DNA of 35,809 nucleotides from positions 1-35,809 of the forward strand of contig NZ_VTDQ01000023.1 of NCBI RefSeq assembly GCF_015627175.1. The letters are read 5' to 3'. Under the pieces are notes generated by a model. It did not search any database. It saw only the letters and a list, made by a program, of their open reading frames with translations, and was not told the origin of the DNA. The position numbers were made by a program, and so were the translations under genes. The first letter of the stretch is position 1; every line of letters begins with the position of its first letter. Below are positions 8,507-17,479 of the stretch, piece by piece. Origin of the DNA: Acinetobacter pollinis. Lineage in GTDB: Bacteria; Pseudomonadota; Gammaproteobacteria; Pseudomonadales; Moraxellaceae.

Positions 8507-9703
8507 ATGAAAAATTCTTTTCTATTTTCTCGTATTTCTTTAATAGTTTTATTATCTACAGGGTTAATGGCTTGTGGTGGGCATTCTGTTTTATCATCAG
8601 ATGATGATTCCATCATGAATACAAAGCAAATAAAATCTCTCATTCCTTCACATGTCCGCCAAAGAGATTCATGGGCACATGATATGAATGAAATTATGGA
8701 TACTTTAAAAATAGAAAAGTCTAAAGAGAATGTCTGTAGCATTGTTGCCATTGTAGATCAAGAATCTAATTTTATAGCTAATCCTCAGGTGCCAGGTTTA
8801 GGTCAAAAGGCGATTAAGGAAGTACATAATAGACTAGAAGAAAAGTTTACCGATAAATTGGGGGATAAGCTAGGTCGAGCAGTTGCTGTATACTTCCAAG
8901 ATGTTTTAAAAAATCAACCTACACCGAATAACAGTTATTTAAGCCAAATGAAAAAGGTGAAAACAGAAAAAGACTTAGACATATTGTATCGTCAAATTTT
9001 TGACTATATGACAAAACATTACCATGTGAGCGCAATTACAGGTGTCGCAAAATTTGTTGGCCAAGATATTGGTGAGCGTATGAATCCAATTACGACTTTG
9101 GGCTCTATGCAAGTGCAGGTGAGTTATGCTCAAGAATATAATCGAAATAATTTGAATATTTATCAGTTGAGAGATGATCTATATACGCAATATGGTGGAT
9201 TGTATTATGGTATACATCGTTTAATGTTGTATTCGACGGATTACAACAAACCGATTTACCGATTTGCAGATTATAATTCAGGTATGTATTCTAGTCGTAA
9301 TGCTGCATTTCAGCAGAGTCTTAAAAAACTTACAAAAATGGACTTAGCTTTAGATGGCGATTTATTGCTTTATAATAAAGATGGTAAGCCGCAAAATGCC
9401 AAAAGTCAGTCTGAAATTGCATTAACTAAACTATTTAGTGAGAATGGTATTATTATTACTCCTAAAAAACTACGTGCAGACTTAAAAGAGGAGAAAGAGC
9501 AATCATTTGAGAATACACAATCTTATCTTGCTGTACAAAGACTATATCAAGAAAAAATAGGTAAGAAGCCACCCTATGCGATTATGCCAGAAGTGATTAT
9601 TTCTGGACCTAAATTAAGTAGAGAATATAATACAAACTGGTATGCCACACGTGTAAATACAAGATATGAATCTTGTATGCGACGCGCTAGAAATTTACAT
9701 TAA
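8507..9703 (+). CDS. DUF1615 family lipoprotein (YaiW-like)
   Basis: The 398-residue protein begins with a lipoprotein signal peptide ending LMAC, placing the lipidated Cys at residue 23, followed by GGHS, so it is probably sorted to the outer membrane. The body carries the conserved DUF1615 blocks: IPSHVRQRDSWAHDM, IVAIVDQESNFIANPQVPGLG, NPITTLGSMQVQV, GGLYYGIHRL, YRFADYNSGMYSSRNAAFQ and LALDGDLL. The VDQESNF and later FADYNSGMY blocks resemble lytic-transglycosylase-like folds (inference). E. coli YaiW, the best-known member, is a surface lipoprotein tied to the SbmA peptide transporter; no sbmA is seen here. An in-frame ATG at 8483 is an alternative, but 8507 gives the proper signal peptide. 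A HAD phosphatase gene follows after 2 bases. Confidence 0.85.
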   Translation: MKNSFLFSRISLIVLLSTGLMACGGHSVLSSDDDSIMNTKQIKSLIPSHVRQRDSWAHDMNEIMDTLKIEKSKENVCSIVAIVDQESNFIANPQVPGLGQKAIKEVHNRLEEKFTDKLGDKLGRAVAVYFQDVLKNQPTPNNSYLSQMKKVKTEKDLDILYRQIFDYMTKHYHVSAITGVAKFVGQDIGERMNPITTLGSMQVQVSYAQEYNRNNLNIYQLRDDLYTQYGGLYYGIHRLMLYSTDYNKPIYRFADYNSGMYSSRNAAFQQSLKKLTKMDLALDGDLLLYNKDGKPQNAKSQSEIALTKLFSENGIIITPKKLRADLKEEKEQSFENTQSYLAVQRLYQEKIGKKPPYAIMPEVIISGPKLSREYNTNWYATRVNTRYESCMRRARNLH

Positions 9704-9705
9704 AT

Positions 9706-10323
9706 ATGAAAAAACAATCACTCGCATTATTTGATTTTGATGGAACTCTTTACTTAAGAGATAGTTTTACTAAATTTATTTTTTATGTTTTAAAGTCTCA
9801 TTATGTTATTGCAAAAGGAATTGCACTTATTCCATGGGTAAAAAAGTACTATTTAAATTTGTATCCTGCTCCAGATATGAGAAAAAAACTTTTTTATACA
9901 ATGTTTGAAGGCCTAGATGCAAAACAGATTCATGCTGATGGTGAGAACTATGCAAAAACTTTATTGGCAGATTTTAATCCTATTTTATGGGCACAGTTAA
10001 AACAACATCAGGCTTTGGGTCATCGAATTGTTCTTGTATCTGCTTCTGTGGATCTATATTTGAAACCTTTATGTGATTTACTAGATATTGATCTTATTTG
10101 CTCTAAAGTAGAAATAGTAAATGGTTTGCTTACTGGACTCTATATGGGGGAAGACTGCAGTAGCGATGAAAAGAAAAAACAAATTATGAAAAAATATGCC
10201 ATTAATGATTATGATATCGTGTATGGATATGGAAATACGCATGAGGATCATGCGATGTTGTCGCTTGCTCATCATAGTTTTATTGTTGGGAAAGATGATA
10301 AATTACCAAGAATTTCTAATTAA
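9706..10323 (+). CDS. HAD-superfamily IB hydrolase (SerB-like phosphatase)
   Basis: A 205-residue cytoplasmic HAD phosphatase. Motif I is LFDFDGTL (nucleophile D10, acid D12), motif II is IVLVSAS, the motif III lysine is in the KKKQ stretch, and motif IV is YGYGNTHEDHAML, where GNTHED replaces the more usual GDSxxD. The cap region (about 20-95) is helical. This matches subfamily IB hydrolases related to phosphoserine phosphatase; the substrate is unknown. It starts 2 bases after the DUF1615 lipoprotein stop, so the two are co-transcribed and may be translationally coupled. The LysE-type gene follows 24 bases later. Confidence 0.88.
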   Translation: MKKQSLALFDFDGTLYLRDSFTKFIFYVLKSHYVIAKGIALIPWVKKYYLNLYPAPDMRKKLFYTMFEGLDAKQIHADGENYAKTLLADFNPILWAQLKQHQALGHRIVLVSASVDLYLKPLCDLLDIDLICSKVEIVNGLLTGLYMGEDCSSDEKKKQIMKKYAINDYDIVYGYGNTHEDHAMLSLAHHSFIVGKDDKLPRISN

Positions 10324-10347
10324 TATCAGGGCAAAGGATGGCATGGC

Positions 10348-10962
10348 GTGATTGAATTATTTATCCCTTTTCTTGTGGCAATTTTCGTTTTAACGATTAC
10401 ACCTGGTTTAGATACAACCTTAATTATTAGAACAGCCAGTTTAGAAACTCAATCGAAAGCAATGCAAACTGCTATGGGTGTAAGCTTTGGTTGCATCGTT
10501 TGGGGAGCTATTGTGGCTTGTGGATTAGGGGCATTACTTGCGACTTCTGCAGTTGCATTTAATATTTTAAAATGGATAGGAGCAATATACTTAAGTTGGC
10601 TTGGCATAAAAATACTGTTGAATCCTAGATGTGCGATCGAAGATAATATTTTAGATAAAAAACAACAAAGAAACTGGTTTTTAAAAGGCTTTCTTACCAA
10701 TATTTTAAATCCTAAAGTTGGTATATTTTATATTTCATTTTTACCTCAATTTATACCTAAAGGTGGAAACGTTGAGTTTTGGGTAATGTTGTTGGTATTA
10801 ACGCATGTAATAATTAGCTTAATTTGGTCTTTTACACTTATTAAATTGATGAAGCCGATTTCAAAATATTTAAAGCAACCCCGTATTGTTAAAAACTTAG
10901 ATCGGTTGACAGGATCAATCTTTATATTATTTGCAATAAAACTTGCAATGACTAAGCGCTAA
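10348..10962 (+). CDS. LysE/RhtB family amino-acid exporter
   Basis: A 204-residue inner-membrane protein with about six hydrophobic segments and the LysE-family N-terminus FLVAIFVLTITPGLDTTLI, where the TPG(L/P)D motif is diagnostic. FLTNILNPKVGIFYISFLPQF is the second conserved family block. Members export amino acids or homoserine-type metabolites; the substrate here is unknown. The start is GTG 10348 with AAAGGA at 10333-10338; an ATG at 10336 runs into an immediate stop. It is probably the third gene of the DUF1615-HAD-LysE unit. The 237-base gap that follows belongs to the lepA leader. Confidence 0.9.
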   Translation: MIELFIPFLVAIFVLTITPGLDTTLIIRTASLETQSKAMQTAMGVSFGCIVWGAIVACGLGALLATSAVAFNILKWIGAIYLSWLGIKILLNPRCAIEDNILDKKQQRNWFLKGFLTNILNPKVGIFYISFLPQFIPKGGNVEFWVMLLVLTHVIISLIWSFTLIKLMKPISKYLKQPRIVKNLDRLTGSIFILFAIKLAMTKR

Positions 10963-11082
10963 ATATAATGTTTTATTTGCACAATTTGCTGACAATAGTA
11001 ATTTTGTTCTGAAGAGGACGTCATTTAAGTCATACTTTGTATGCAAAATATTCTGAAACCATTAAACAATTTTCTATAAAAT

Positions 11083-11111
11083 CTATGTTTTTTAGGCATA
11101 AATGTTATACT
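11083..11111 (+). promoter_or_regulatory. Possible lepA promoter
   Basis: TATACT at 11106-11111 is a strong -10 hexamer with a TG two bases upstream. The -35 position (CTATGT at 11083-11088) is poor. It would give a leader of roughly 80 bases that includes the hairpin at 11144-11173. Confidence 0.35.
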
Positions 11112-11143
11112 GTGGCGTTATTAAGATTTTATTTCTTTGCACG

Positions 11144-11173
11144 TCATGGGTACTTAAGTTAATAAGTACATGA
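11144..11173 (+). promoter_or_regulatory. Stem-loop in the lepA 5' leader
   Basis: GTACTTA (11150-11156) pairs with TAAGTAC (11163-11169) around a 6-base loop. After a 2-base bulge, TCAT (11144-11147) pairs with ATGA (11170-11173). It sits 26 bases before the lepA ATG and is not followed by a T tract, so it is not a normal terminator. Confidence 0.4.
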
Positions 11174-11199
11174 TTGTGTACATATATTTTGAGTGATCC

Positions 11200-13023
11200 A
11201 TGGTTGTAACTAAAAAATCCGTAAAAATCAGTAACATACGAAACTTCTCTATTATTGCACATATTGACCATGGTAAATCTACTTTGGCAGACCGTTTTAT
11301 TCAGATGTGTGGTGCACTCCAAGACCGTGAAATGCAATCACAATTTTTGGATTCGATGGATTTAGAGCGTGAGCGTGGAATTACAATCAAAGCAGCTTCT
11401 GTAACGCTGTATTATACGCATCCAAAAACCGGTGAAGAATACCAACTTAATTTTATTGATACTCCAGGGCACGTAGACTTTTCATATGAAGTATCTCGTT
11501 CTTTGGCTGCTTGTGAAGGCGCATTACTTGTTGTAGATGCAGCACAAGGTGTAGAAGCACAATCCGTTGCAAACTGCTACACAGCGATAGATCAGGGGCT
11601 AGAAGTTCTTCCAATTCTAAATAAGATTGACTTACCTCAAGCAGAGCCTGAGCGTGTTATTCATGAAATTGAAGAAATTATTGGTATTGAAGCTACCGAT
11701 GCGCCGACATGTTCAGCAAAAACAGGAATGGGTGTTGAAGGTGTTCTAGAAACTTTAGTTGAGGTAATTCCTGCACCTGAAGGTGATAGAGAGGCAGATT
11801 TACAAGCGCTAATTGTAGACTCATGGTTTGATAACTATTTAGGTGTAGTATCGTTAGTTCGAGTAAAACAAGGCCGTATTAAGAAAGGCGATAAAATGCT
11901 GATTAAATCTACAGGTCAGTCACATATAGTGACCTCTGTAGGTGTATTTAGTCCAAAGCATACAGAAACAGGTATGTTAGAAGCGGGCGAAGTTGGCTTT
12001 GTAATTGCAGGTATTAAAAATATTTTTGGTGCACCTGTCGGCGATACGATTACGCTTACATCTACCCCAGATGTAAAATCATTACCAGGTTTCAAAAAAG
12101 TAAAACCGCAGGTTTATGCGGGTCTTTTTCCAATTGATGCAAGCGATTTCGAACCATTTCGTGAAGCATTACAAAAATTACAAATTAACGATTCTGCGCT
12201 TTTCTTTGAACCTGAAAGCTCAGATGCGCTTGGTTTTGGTTTCCGTTGTGGCTTCTTAGGTATGCTACATATGGAAATCGTACAAGAGCGTCTAGAACGT
12301 GAGTATGATCTAGACTTAATTACATCTGCACCTACTGTAATTTATGAAGCAGTAACCAAGTCTGGTGAAACCATTCATATTGACAGCCCTTCAAAAATGC
12401 CTGATGGGGGAACAGTTGAAGATCTACGTGAACCTATTGCAGAATGTCATATTCTAGTACCTAAAGAGTATCTAGGTAATGTGATTACATTATGTATAGA
12501 ACGTCGTGGTATACAAAAAGACATGAAATACTTAGGTAATCAAGTGTCAGTTACTTTTGATGTACCTATGGCTGAAGTCGTTATGGATTTCTTTGATCGC
12601 CTAAAATCATGTTCACGAGGATTCGCATCGTTAGATTACAACTTTGTTCGTTTTCAAAGCTCAAGCTTGGTTAAAGTTGATGTACTCATTAATGGCGATA
12701 AAGTAGATGCATTAGCAATGATTTGTCACCGTAATGAAGCTCGTCATCGTGGCAATTCGCTTGTTGAAAAAATGAAAGAGCTTATTCCTCGTCAAATGTT
12801 TGATGTTGCCATTCAAGCGGCTATTGGGGCACAGATTATTGCTCGTTCAACAGTAAAGGCAATGCGTAAGAACGTGTTAGCAAAATGTTATGGCGGTGAT
12901 GTTTCACGTAAGAAAAAATTGCTGTCTAAGCAAAAAGAAGGTAAAAAACGTATGAAGCAAGTGGGGAGTGTAGAAATTCCACAGGAAGCTTTCTTAGCAG
13001 CATTACAAGTCGATAAAAAATAA
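11200..13023 (+). CDS. lepA: Elongation factor 4 (LepA)
   Basis: A 607-residue ribosomal GTPase (EF4) that acts on stalled or assembling ribosomes. G-domain motifs are clear: P-loop AHIDHGKST (about 20-28), the effector motif RGITIKA, DTPGH, NKIDLP and CSAKTG. Domains II and III and the LepA-specific C-terminal domain follow, including [15 protein letters not shown] near the end, which is diagnostic for LepA against EF-G. ATG 11200 has only a weak GAG upstream. lepB follows after 13 bases, the conserved lepA-lepB pair. Confidence 0.98.
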   Translation: MVVTKKSVKISNIRNFSIIAHIDHGKSTLADRFIQMCGALQDREMQSQFLDSMDLERERGITIKAASVTLYYTHPKTGEEYQLNFIDTPGHVDFSYEVSRSLAACEGALLVVDAAQGVEAQSVANCYTAIDQGLEVLPILNKIDLPQAEPERVIHEIEEIIGIEATDAPTCSAKTGMGVEGVLETLVEVIPAPEGDREADLQALIVDSWFDNYLGVVSLVRVKQGRIKKGDKMLIKSTGQSHIVTSVGVFSPKHTETGMLEAGEVGFVIAGIKNIFGAPVGDTITLTSTPDVKSLPGFKKVKPQVYAGLFPIDASDFEPFREALQKLQINDSALFFEPESSDALGFGFRCGFLGMLHMEIVQERLEREYDLDLITSAPTVIYEAVTKSGETIHIDSPSKMPDGGTVEDLREPIAECHILVPKEYLGNVITLCIERRGIQKDMKYLGNQVSVTFDVPMAEVVMDFFDRLKSCSRGFASLDYNFVRFQSSSLVKVDVLINGDKVDALAMICHRNEARHRGNSLVEKMKELIPRQMFDVAIQAAIGAQIIARSTVKAMRKNVLAKCYGGDVSRKKKLLSKQKEGKKRMKQVGSVEIPQEAFLAALQVDKK

Positions 13024-13036
13024 GGTTTAAAAGTTC

Positions 13037-13900
13037 ATGGATTTTGATTTTAATTTAATCCTCGTTCCCGTTACTTTAATTCTATTTATTGTATGGTTAC
13101 TTGATAAATTTGTTTTTAAACAAAGAGAAGCTAGAGGGCGTGGTAATGAAAATTTTATCATTACATGGGCTTATGACTTTTGGCCAGTCTTGGCGGTAGT
13201 ATTAGTCTTGCGCTCATTTTTCTTTGAGCCATTTAATATTCCTTCAGACTCTATGGTACCAACACTAGAAACTGGCGATTATATTCTTGTAAACAAGTTT
13301 GATTATGGTGTTAGATTACCAATTGCGAACACTAAAGTTATTCAAGTCGGTGAGCCAGAACGTGGACAGGTATTTGTATTTCGTTACCCTCTAAAACCGA
13401 GTATTAGCTACATTAAGCGTGTTGTTGGTTTACCTGGTGACCATATTAAATATACAAACAATACGTTATATATTAATGGTCAGCAGATTGCGACGACCAC
13501 TGCATCGCTAAATCGTGAAAAAGACAGTTTATCTTCTTTTAAAGCAAATTATACTTTAGAAACTTTAGGTACGCATCAGCATTGGGTGAGACATTTATCT
13601 GATCGCAATCCACTAATTGAACAATTTAATTATGCGATGAGTACGGGAAATCAATCACTTATTCCATTTGTCGTAAAAGACAATCAAACTTTTGTTAAAA
13701 GTGATGGAAATGATTGGGAAGTAACAGTGCCGCAAGGACATTACTTTGCTATGGGTGACAACCGAGATGAGAGTTCGGACAGTCGTTTTTGGGGTTTTGT
13801 ACCTGAAGAAAACTTGATTGGTCGAGCTGTATATATCTGGATGCATAAAGAGCCGGGTTTACACCTACCAAGCTTTAGCAGAAATGGTACAATTAAGTAG
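13037..13900 (+). CDS. lepB: Signal peptidase I
   Basis: The 287-residue inner-membrane protease removes signal peptides from Sec and Tat substrates. There are two N-terminal membrane segments (about 6-24 and 45-63). Catalytic Ser72 lies in NIPSDSMVPT and the general-base Lys127 in YIKRVVGLPGD; the GDNRDESSDSRFWG box near 235-248 is also intact. It is co-transcribed with lepA. The 200 bases between lepB and rnc hold only a short hairpin at 13978-14000 and no gene that I can find. Confidence 0.98.
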   Translation: MDFDFNLILVPVTLILFIVWLLDKFVFKQREARGRGNENFIITWAYDFWPVLAVVLVLRSFFFEPFNIPSDSMVPTLETGDYILVNKFDYGVRLPIANTKVIQVGEPERGQVFVFRYPLKPSISYIKRVVGLPGDHIKYTNNTLYINGQQIATTTASLNREKDSLSSFKANYTLETLGTHQHWVRHLSDRNPLIEQFNYAMSTGNQSLIPFVVKDNQTFVKSDGNDWEVTVPQGHYFAMGDNRDESSDSRFWGFVPEENLIGRAVYIWMHKEPGLHLPSFSRNGTIK

Positions 13901-13977
13901 TTACTGATAAAATCATGAGCTGATATATTTATATCGATTCAGGTTCTGTTGTAATGTGATGGTTGTTTGTATTTTAG

Positions 13978-14000
13978 AGGGAAGCTATCAAGGCTTCCCT
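13978..14000 (+). terminator. Hairpin in the lepB-rnc gap
   Basis: A perfect 8-bp stem (AGGGAAGC at 13978-13985 with GCTTCCCT at 13993-14000) and a 7-base loop, followed by GAATTTATCT rather than a T run. It may be a weak lepB terminator or a processing structure in the rnc leader. Confidence 0.4.
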
Positions 14001-14101
14001 GAATTTATCTATAGAAATTTAAAATACCAAGAGCCATTACAAAATTAAGGAAATAAAGCATTCGCTTTTAAGTATTCATTATTTAACTTTAGAGAATAGT
14101 T

Positions 14102-14803
14102 TTGACCAAAGGACAGTCCAGGCTAAACAATCAGCGTTTAGCTTTACAAATTGGTTATGAGTTTAAAAATACAGAGTTATTAAAACTTGCGTTAACCCAT
14201 AGATCAGTCAGTCATAAATATAACTATGAGCGTCTAGAGTTCTTAGGTGACTCATTGTTAGGTATGATAATCGCAAATTATTTATACCATGCTTATCCTC
14301 ATGAAAATGAGGGACGTTTAACACGCATGCGTGCTAGTCTTGTCAGACAAGAAGCTTTGGGCAAAATTGCAAACGATTTGAAACTTAGTCCGTATATGAT
14401 TATGAGTACGGGAGAGTTGAAATCAGGTGGTCATCATCGGGAGTCTATTCTGGCAGATACGGTGGAAGCGATTATTGGTGCAATTTATGTAGACTGTGAG
14501 AGTTTGGACTTTTTAAAGAAAATTGTTCTCACATGGTATCAGCCTTATCTAAGTCACATTGAACCGACGGATCAGCTCAAAGATCCAAAATCTCGACTAC
14601 AAGAGTATCTACAAGCACGTAAAAAACCTTTGCCAATATATGAAGTGACAGATATCCAAGGCGATGCACCAAATCAACACTTTAAAGTGGTTTGCCGTGT
14701 AGAGGATTTTTCTGTAACAGAAGGGCAAGGGAGTAGCCGTCGATTTGCTGAGCAAGCAGCAGCGGCTGAAATTTTGAAATTATTGGAGCACAAAACTGCA
14801 TGA
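14102..14803 (+). CDS. rnc: Ribonuclease III
   Basis: RNase III cuts double-stranded RNA in rRNA and mRNA processing. The 233 residues comprise an endonuclease domain with the signature ERLEFLGDS (43-51) and the second catalytic segment [14 protein letters not shown] (about 118-131), then a C-terminal double-stranded RNA-binding domain (about 160-230). The start is TTG 14102 with AGAGA at 14091-14095. An in-frame TAG at 14090-14092 leaves no ATG or GTG upstream, and the next ATG is inside the signature region, so the rare TTG start is well supported and may limit expression. Its stop overlaps the era start by 4 bases. Confidence 0.97.
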   Translation: MTKGQSRLNNQRLALQIGYEFKNTELLKLALTHRSVSHKYNYERLEFLGDSLLGMIIANYLYHAYPHENEGRLTRMRASLVRQEALGKIANDLKLSPYMIMSTGELKSGGHHRESILADTVEAIIGAIYVDCESLDFLKKIVLTWYQPYLSHIEPTDQLKDPKSRLQEYLQARKKPLPIYEVTDIQGDAPNQHFKVVCRVEDFSVTEGQGSSRRFAEQAAAAEILKLLEHKTA

Positions 14804-15828
14804 CAATGTCATCCGATCAAAACCATGATGATAACAATGCATCTGCTGAAAAACACGATTTGATTGATCAGTTTTTTAGTTCACAAAATATAGAAATTCC
14901 TGCGGATTTTAAAAGTGGATTCGTAGCGATTGTTGGTCGTCCAAATGTTGGTAAGTCAACATTAATGAACCACTTACTGGGTCAAAAACTTTCTATTACT
15001 TCACGTAAACCTCAAACGACAAGACATAAAATTGTTGGTATCGATTCTCGTGAGAAGTCACAAGCAGTTTATGTAGATACACCAGGAATGCATAAGAAAG
15101 AAGTACGCGCAATCAATAAAATGATGAACCGTGCTGCAAACTCTGCACTTCGTGATGTAAATCTTGTTCTATTCGTTGTAGATGGTCATAAGTGGACACA
15201 AAACGATGAGCTTGTATTAGAAAAGCTTCAAAATGCAGAAATGCCTGTCATTCTTGTTATCAATAAAATTGATACATTAGAAGATCGTAAAATGCTTCTA
15301 CCACTTATTCAAGAACGCACAAAATTAATGAATTTTGTTGAAATTGTTCCTGTATCTGCTTTGCGTGGTGCAAATTTAGAACATCTTCGCGATATTATTG
15401 AAAAATATCTTCCATTCTCTCAGCCACTTTATTCTTTCGATCAGGTTACAGATCGTTCTGAACGTTTTCTTGCAAGCGAAATTATTCGTGAAAAGATTAT
15501 GCGTCAGTTAGGTGAAGAGTTACCATACGACTTGACGGTTCAAATTGAAACGTTTAAAACTGAAGAACCAGTATTAAATAAAAAAACTGGAAAGCTAAAG
15601 CCGGCATGTACATATATCGATGCAACTATTTTTGTGGATAGATCAGGACAAAAAGCAATCGTTATTGGTGATAAAGGTGCTAAGCTTAAAAAGATTGGGA
15701 TGGAAGCACGCTTAGATATGGAAAAAATGTTTGAGCAGAAAATTATGCTGACGCTCTGGGTTAAAATTAAAGGCGGTTGGTCTGATGACGAGCGCGCTCT
15801 AAAAAGTCTAGGCTATAGCGATATATAA
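14800..15828 (+). CDS. era: GTPase Era
   Basis: Era binds the 3' end of 16S rRNA and checks 30S assembly. The 342 residues show GRPNVGKST (46-54), the [10 protein letters not shown]3 box, NKID and VSALRG, then a C-terminal KH RNA-binding domain with [15 protein letters not shown]. The first 39 residues before the G domain are acidic and polar ([20 protein letters not shown]), about 30 longer than in E. coli Era. The ATG overlaps the rnc stop in an ATGA arrangement, indicating coupled translation; an ATG two codons later is possible. Confidence 0.97.
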   Translation: MTMSSDQNHDDNNASAEKHDLIDQFFSSQNIEIPADFKSGFVAIVGRPNVGKSTLMNHLLGQKLSITSRKPQTTRHKIVGIDSREKSQAVYVDTPGMHKKEVRAINKMMNRAANSALRDVNLVLFVVDGHKWTQNDELVLEKLQNAEMPVILVINKIDTLEDRKMLLPLIQERTKLMNFVEIVPVSALRGANLEHLRDIIEKYLPFSQPLYSFDQVTDRSERFLASEIIREKIMRQLGEELPYDLTVQIETFKTEEPVLNKKTGKLKPACTYIDATIFVDRSGQKAIVIGDKGAKLKKIGMEARLDMEKMFEQKIMLTLWVKIKGGWSDDERALKSLGYSDI

Positions 15829-15845
15829 ATAAAAAAGGTGAAGTC

Positions 15846-16025
15846 ATGACAAAATGGGTATGTGTAATTGCAACAATGTTGCTATTACAAGGCTGTATTA
15901 CGAGTGTTGTGACTTTACCTGTGAAAGTGGCATATAAAACGACCAAAGGTGTAGTGAAAGGAACAACAGCAGTTGTGAAAGCTGCAATACCTGATGGTGA
16001 TGATCACGAAGATAAAAAAGATTAA
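15846..16025 (+). CDS. Small lipoprotein (59 aa) between era and recO
   Basis: A short gene that length cut-offs would miss. ATG 15846 is preceded by a strong AAGGTGAAG site, and TAA is at 16023-16025. The product starts MTKWVCVIATMLLLQGC, a lipoprotein signal with lipobox LLQGC and lipidated Cys17. The mature 43 residues contain an alternating Val/Lys/Thr stretch (KVAYKTTKGVVKGTTAVVKA) and a charged end (DGDDHEDKKD). I recall small Acinetobacter lipoproteins of this kind being given only a family number, with no known function. It lies 17 bases after era and 6 before recO, so it is in the operon. Confidence 0.82.
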   Translation: MTKWVCVIATMLLLQGCITSVVTLPVKVAYKTTKGVVKGTTAVVKAAIPDGDDHEDKKD

Positions 16026-16031
16026 TATCAA

Positions 16032-16739
16032 ATGCGTAATGAAGTTTTACATGGGTATTTAATTCATTATCGTAAGTATAGAGAACGAAGTCATATTGTT
16101 CATTTTTTTAGTCATGAATATGGACGTATAGATGGTATTCTACGGCAGGCAATTCCTCCTTTATTTCAACCTGTACAACTCCTAGCATCTGGAAAGTCTG
16201 AACTTAAAAACTTCAGTCAATTGGAAATTGATAGCCAACCTATTTTCTTCCATGGTGACGCATATTTTTGTGGGTTCTATTTAAACGAACTGCTACTTAA
16301 ACTTTGTTTGGTTGAAGAAGCTATGCCTAAGACATATTTACAATATCATTATTCGATAGAACAACTACAGTTTTTAAGCCAGCAAAGTAATGGAAAAGAT
16401 TTTATTCGTCAGTTACTTAGGAAATTTGAATATGTTTTCTTAGGGGAGTTGGGATACGATTTAGACTATACAAAAAATTCATTTAATCACCCAATTGAAT
16501 TAGATAAAAAATATGTATTTAGCCTAAGCGATGGGTTTATTTTAAAAAATGAGGACGATCACGGCTTTGAAGGAAGTCAGATACTCTCAATGCAATCCTA
16601 TCAATTTAACGAAAATTTTAATGTGTCTCAGCTTAAGTTTCTGAGTAGCCTTTATCGACAATTAATTACCTCTTTACTTGGCGATCGTCCTCTAAAAAGT
16701 CGTCAATTATGGATACAGCATCATCAACTTCAAAATTAA
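16032..16739 (+). CDS. recO: DNA repair protein RecO
   Basis: RecO works with RecR and RecF to load RecA on SSB-coated DNA and to anneal strands. The 235-residue product begins MRNEVLHGYLIHYRKYRERS, typical of the RecO N-terminal OB fold (GYLIHYRKYRERSHIVHFFS), followed by the helical domain with FYLNELLLKL. The zinc-binding cysteines found in some RecO proteins are not evident. No good ribosome site is seen and ATG 16032 is 6 bases after the small lipoprotein stop, so translation may depend on coupling. Position between era and pdxJ is the conserved one. Confidence 0.93.
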   Translation: MRNEVLHGYLIHYRKYRERSHIVHFFSHEYGRIDGILRQAIPPLFQPVQLLASGKSELKNFSQLEIDSQPIFFHGDAYFCGFYLNELLLKLCLVEEAMPKTYLQYHYSIEQLQFLSQQSNGKDFIRQLLRKFEYVFLGELGYDLDYTKNSFNHPIELDKKYVFSLSDGFILKNEDDHGFEGSQILSMQSYQFNENFNVSQLKFLSSLYRQLITSLLGDRPLKSRQLWIQHHQLQN

Positions 16740-16751
16740 ACAGGAATATTT

Positions 16752-17477
16752 ATGTCTATCTTACTTGGCGTTAATATTGATCATGTTGCAACTTTAAGGC
16801 AAGCCCGAGGTACAACATATCCCGATCCAGTAAAAGCGGCATTACTTTGTGAAGAAGCCGGTGCAGAAGGAATTACGTTACACTTGAGGGAAGACCGTCG
16901 TCATATACAAGATGATGATGTAAGACGTATGAGACCTTTACTCAAAACAAGAATGAACCTTGAAATGGCTGTGACAGATGAAATGGTGGCATTTGCAAAA
17001 GAAGTGAAGCCACATCATATTTGTTTTGTACCAGAACGACGCCAAGAGCTAACGACTGAAGGTGGTTTAGACGTAGTATCACAATTAGAAAAAATTAAAG
17101 CAGCAACATCATCATTAAAAGATATCGGGTGTGATGTATCTTTGTTTATTGATGCAGATGAGCAACAAATTGATGCTGCTGTTGCATGCGGTGCACCAAC
17201 AATTGAGTTACATACAGGTGCATATGCAGATGCTGAAAGTTTAGAAGTACAGAATACAGAATTAAAACGCATTGCTCATGCAGCAAAATATGCTGCTAGT
17301 AAAGGTTTAGTTGTTAATGCAGGTCATGGTTTAACATTACAAAATGTGGGTTTAATCGCGAAAATTCCAGAAATTCATGAGTTAAATATTGGTCATTCGA
17401 TTATTGCTGAAAGCGTTTTTGTCGGATTGACAACGGCTGTTTCACAAATGAAAGCAGCTATTTTAGCTGAGAGATAA
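16752..17477 (+). CDS. pdxJ: Pyridoxine 5'-phosphate synthase
   Basis: PdxJ condenses 1-deoxy-D-xylulose 5-phosphate with 3-amino-2-oxopropyl phosphate to form pyridoxine 5'-phosphate, the last ring-forming step of DXP-dependent vitamin B6 synthesis. The 241-residue TIM barrel opens with [16 protein letters not shown] and contains [31 protein letters not shown] and the C-terminal phosphate-binding [18 protein letters not shown] at 16742-16745 precedes ATG 16752. Genes that need PLP, such as alaA, are elsewhere in this window. Confidence 0.98.
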   Translation: MSILLGVNIDHVATLRQARGTTYPDPVKAALLCEEAGAEGITLHLREDRRHIQDDDVRRMRPLLKTRMNLEMAVTDEMVAFAKEVKPHHICFVPERRQELTTEGGLDVVSQLEKIKAATSSLKDIGCDVSLFIDADEQQIDAAVACGAPTIELHTGAYADAESLEVQNTELKRIAHAAKYAASKGLVVNAGHGLTLQNVGLIAKIPEIHELNIGHSIIAESVFVGLTTAVSQMKAAILAER

Positions 17478-17479
17478 CA

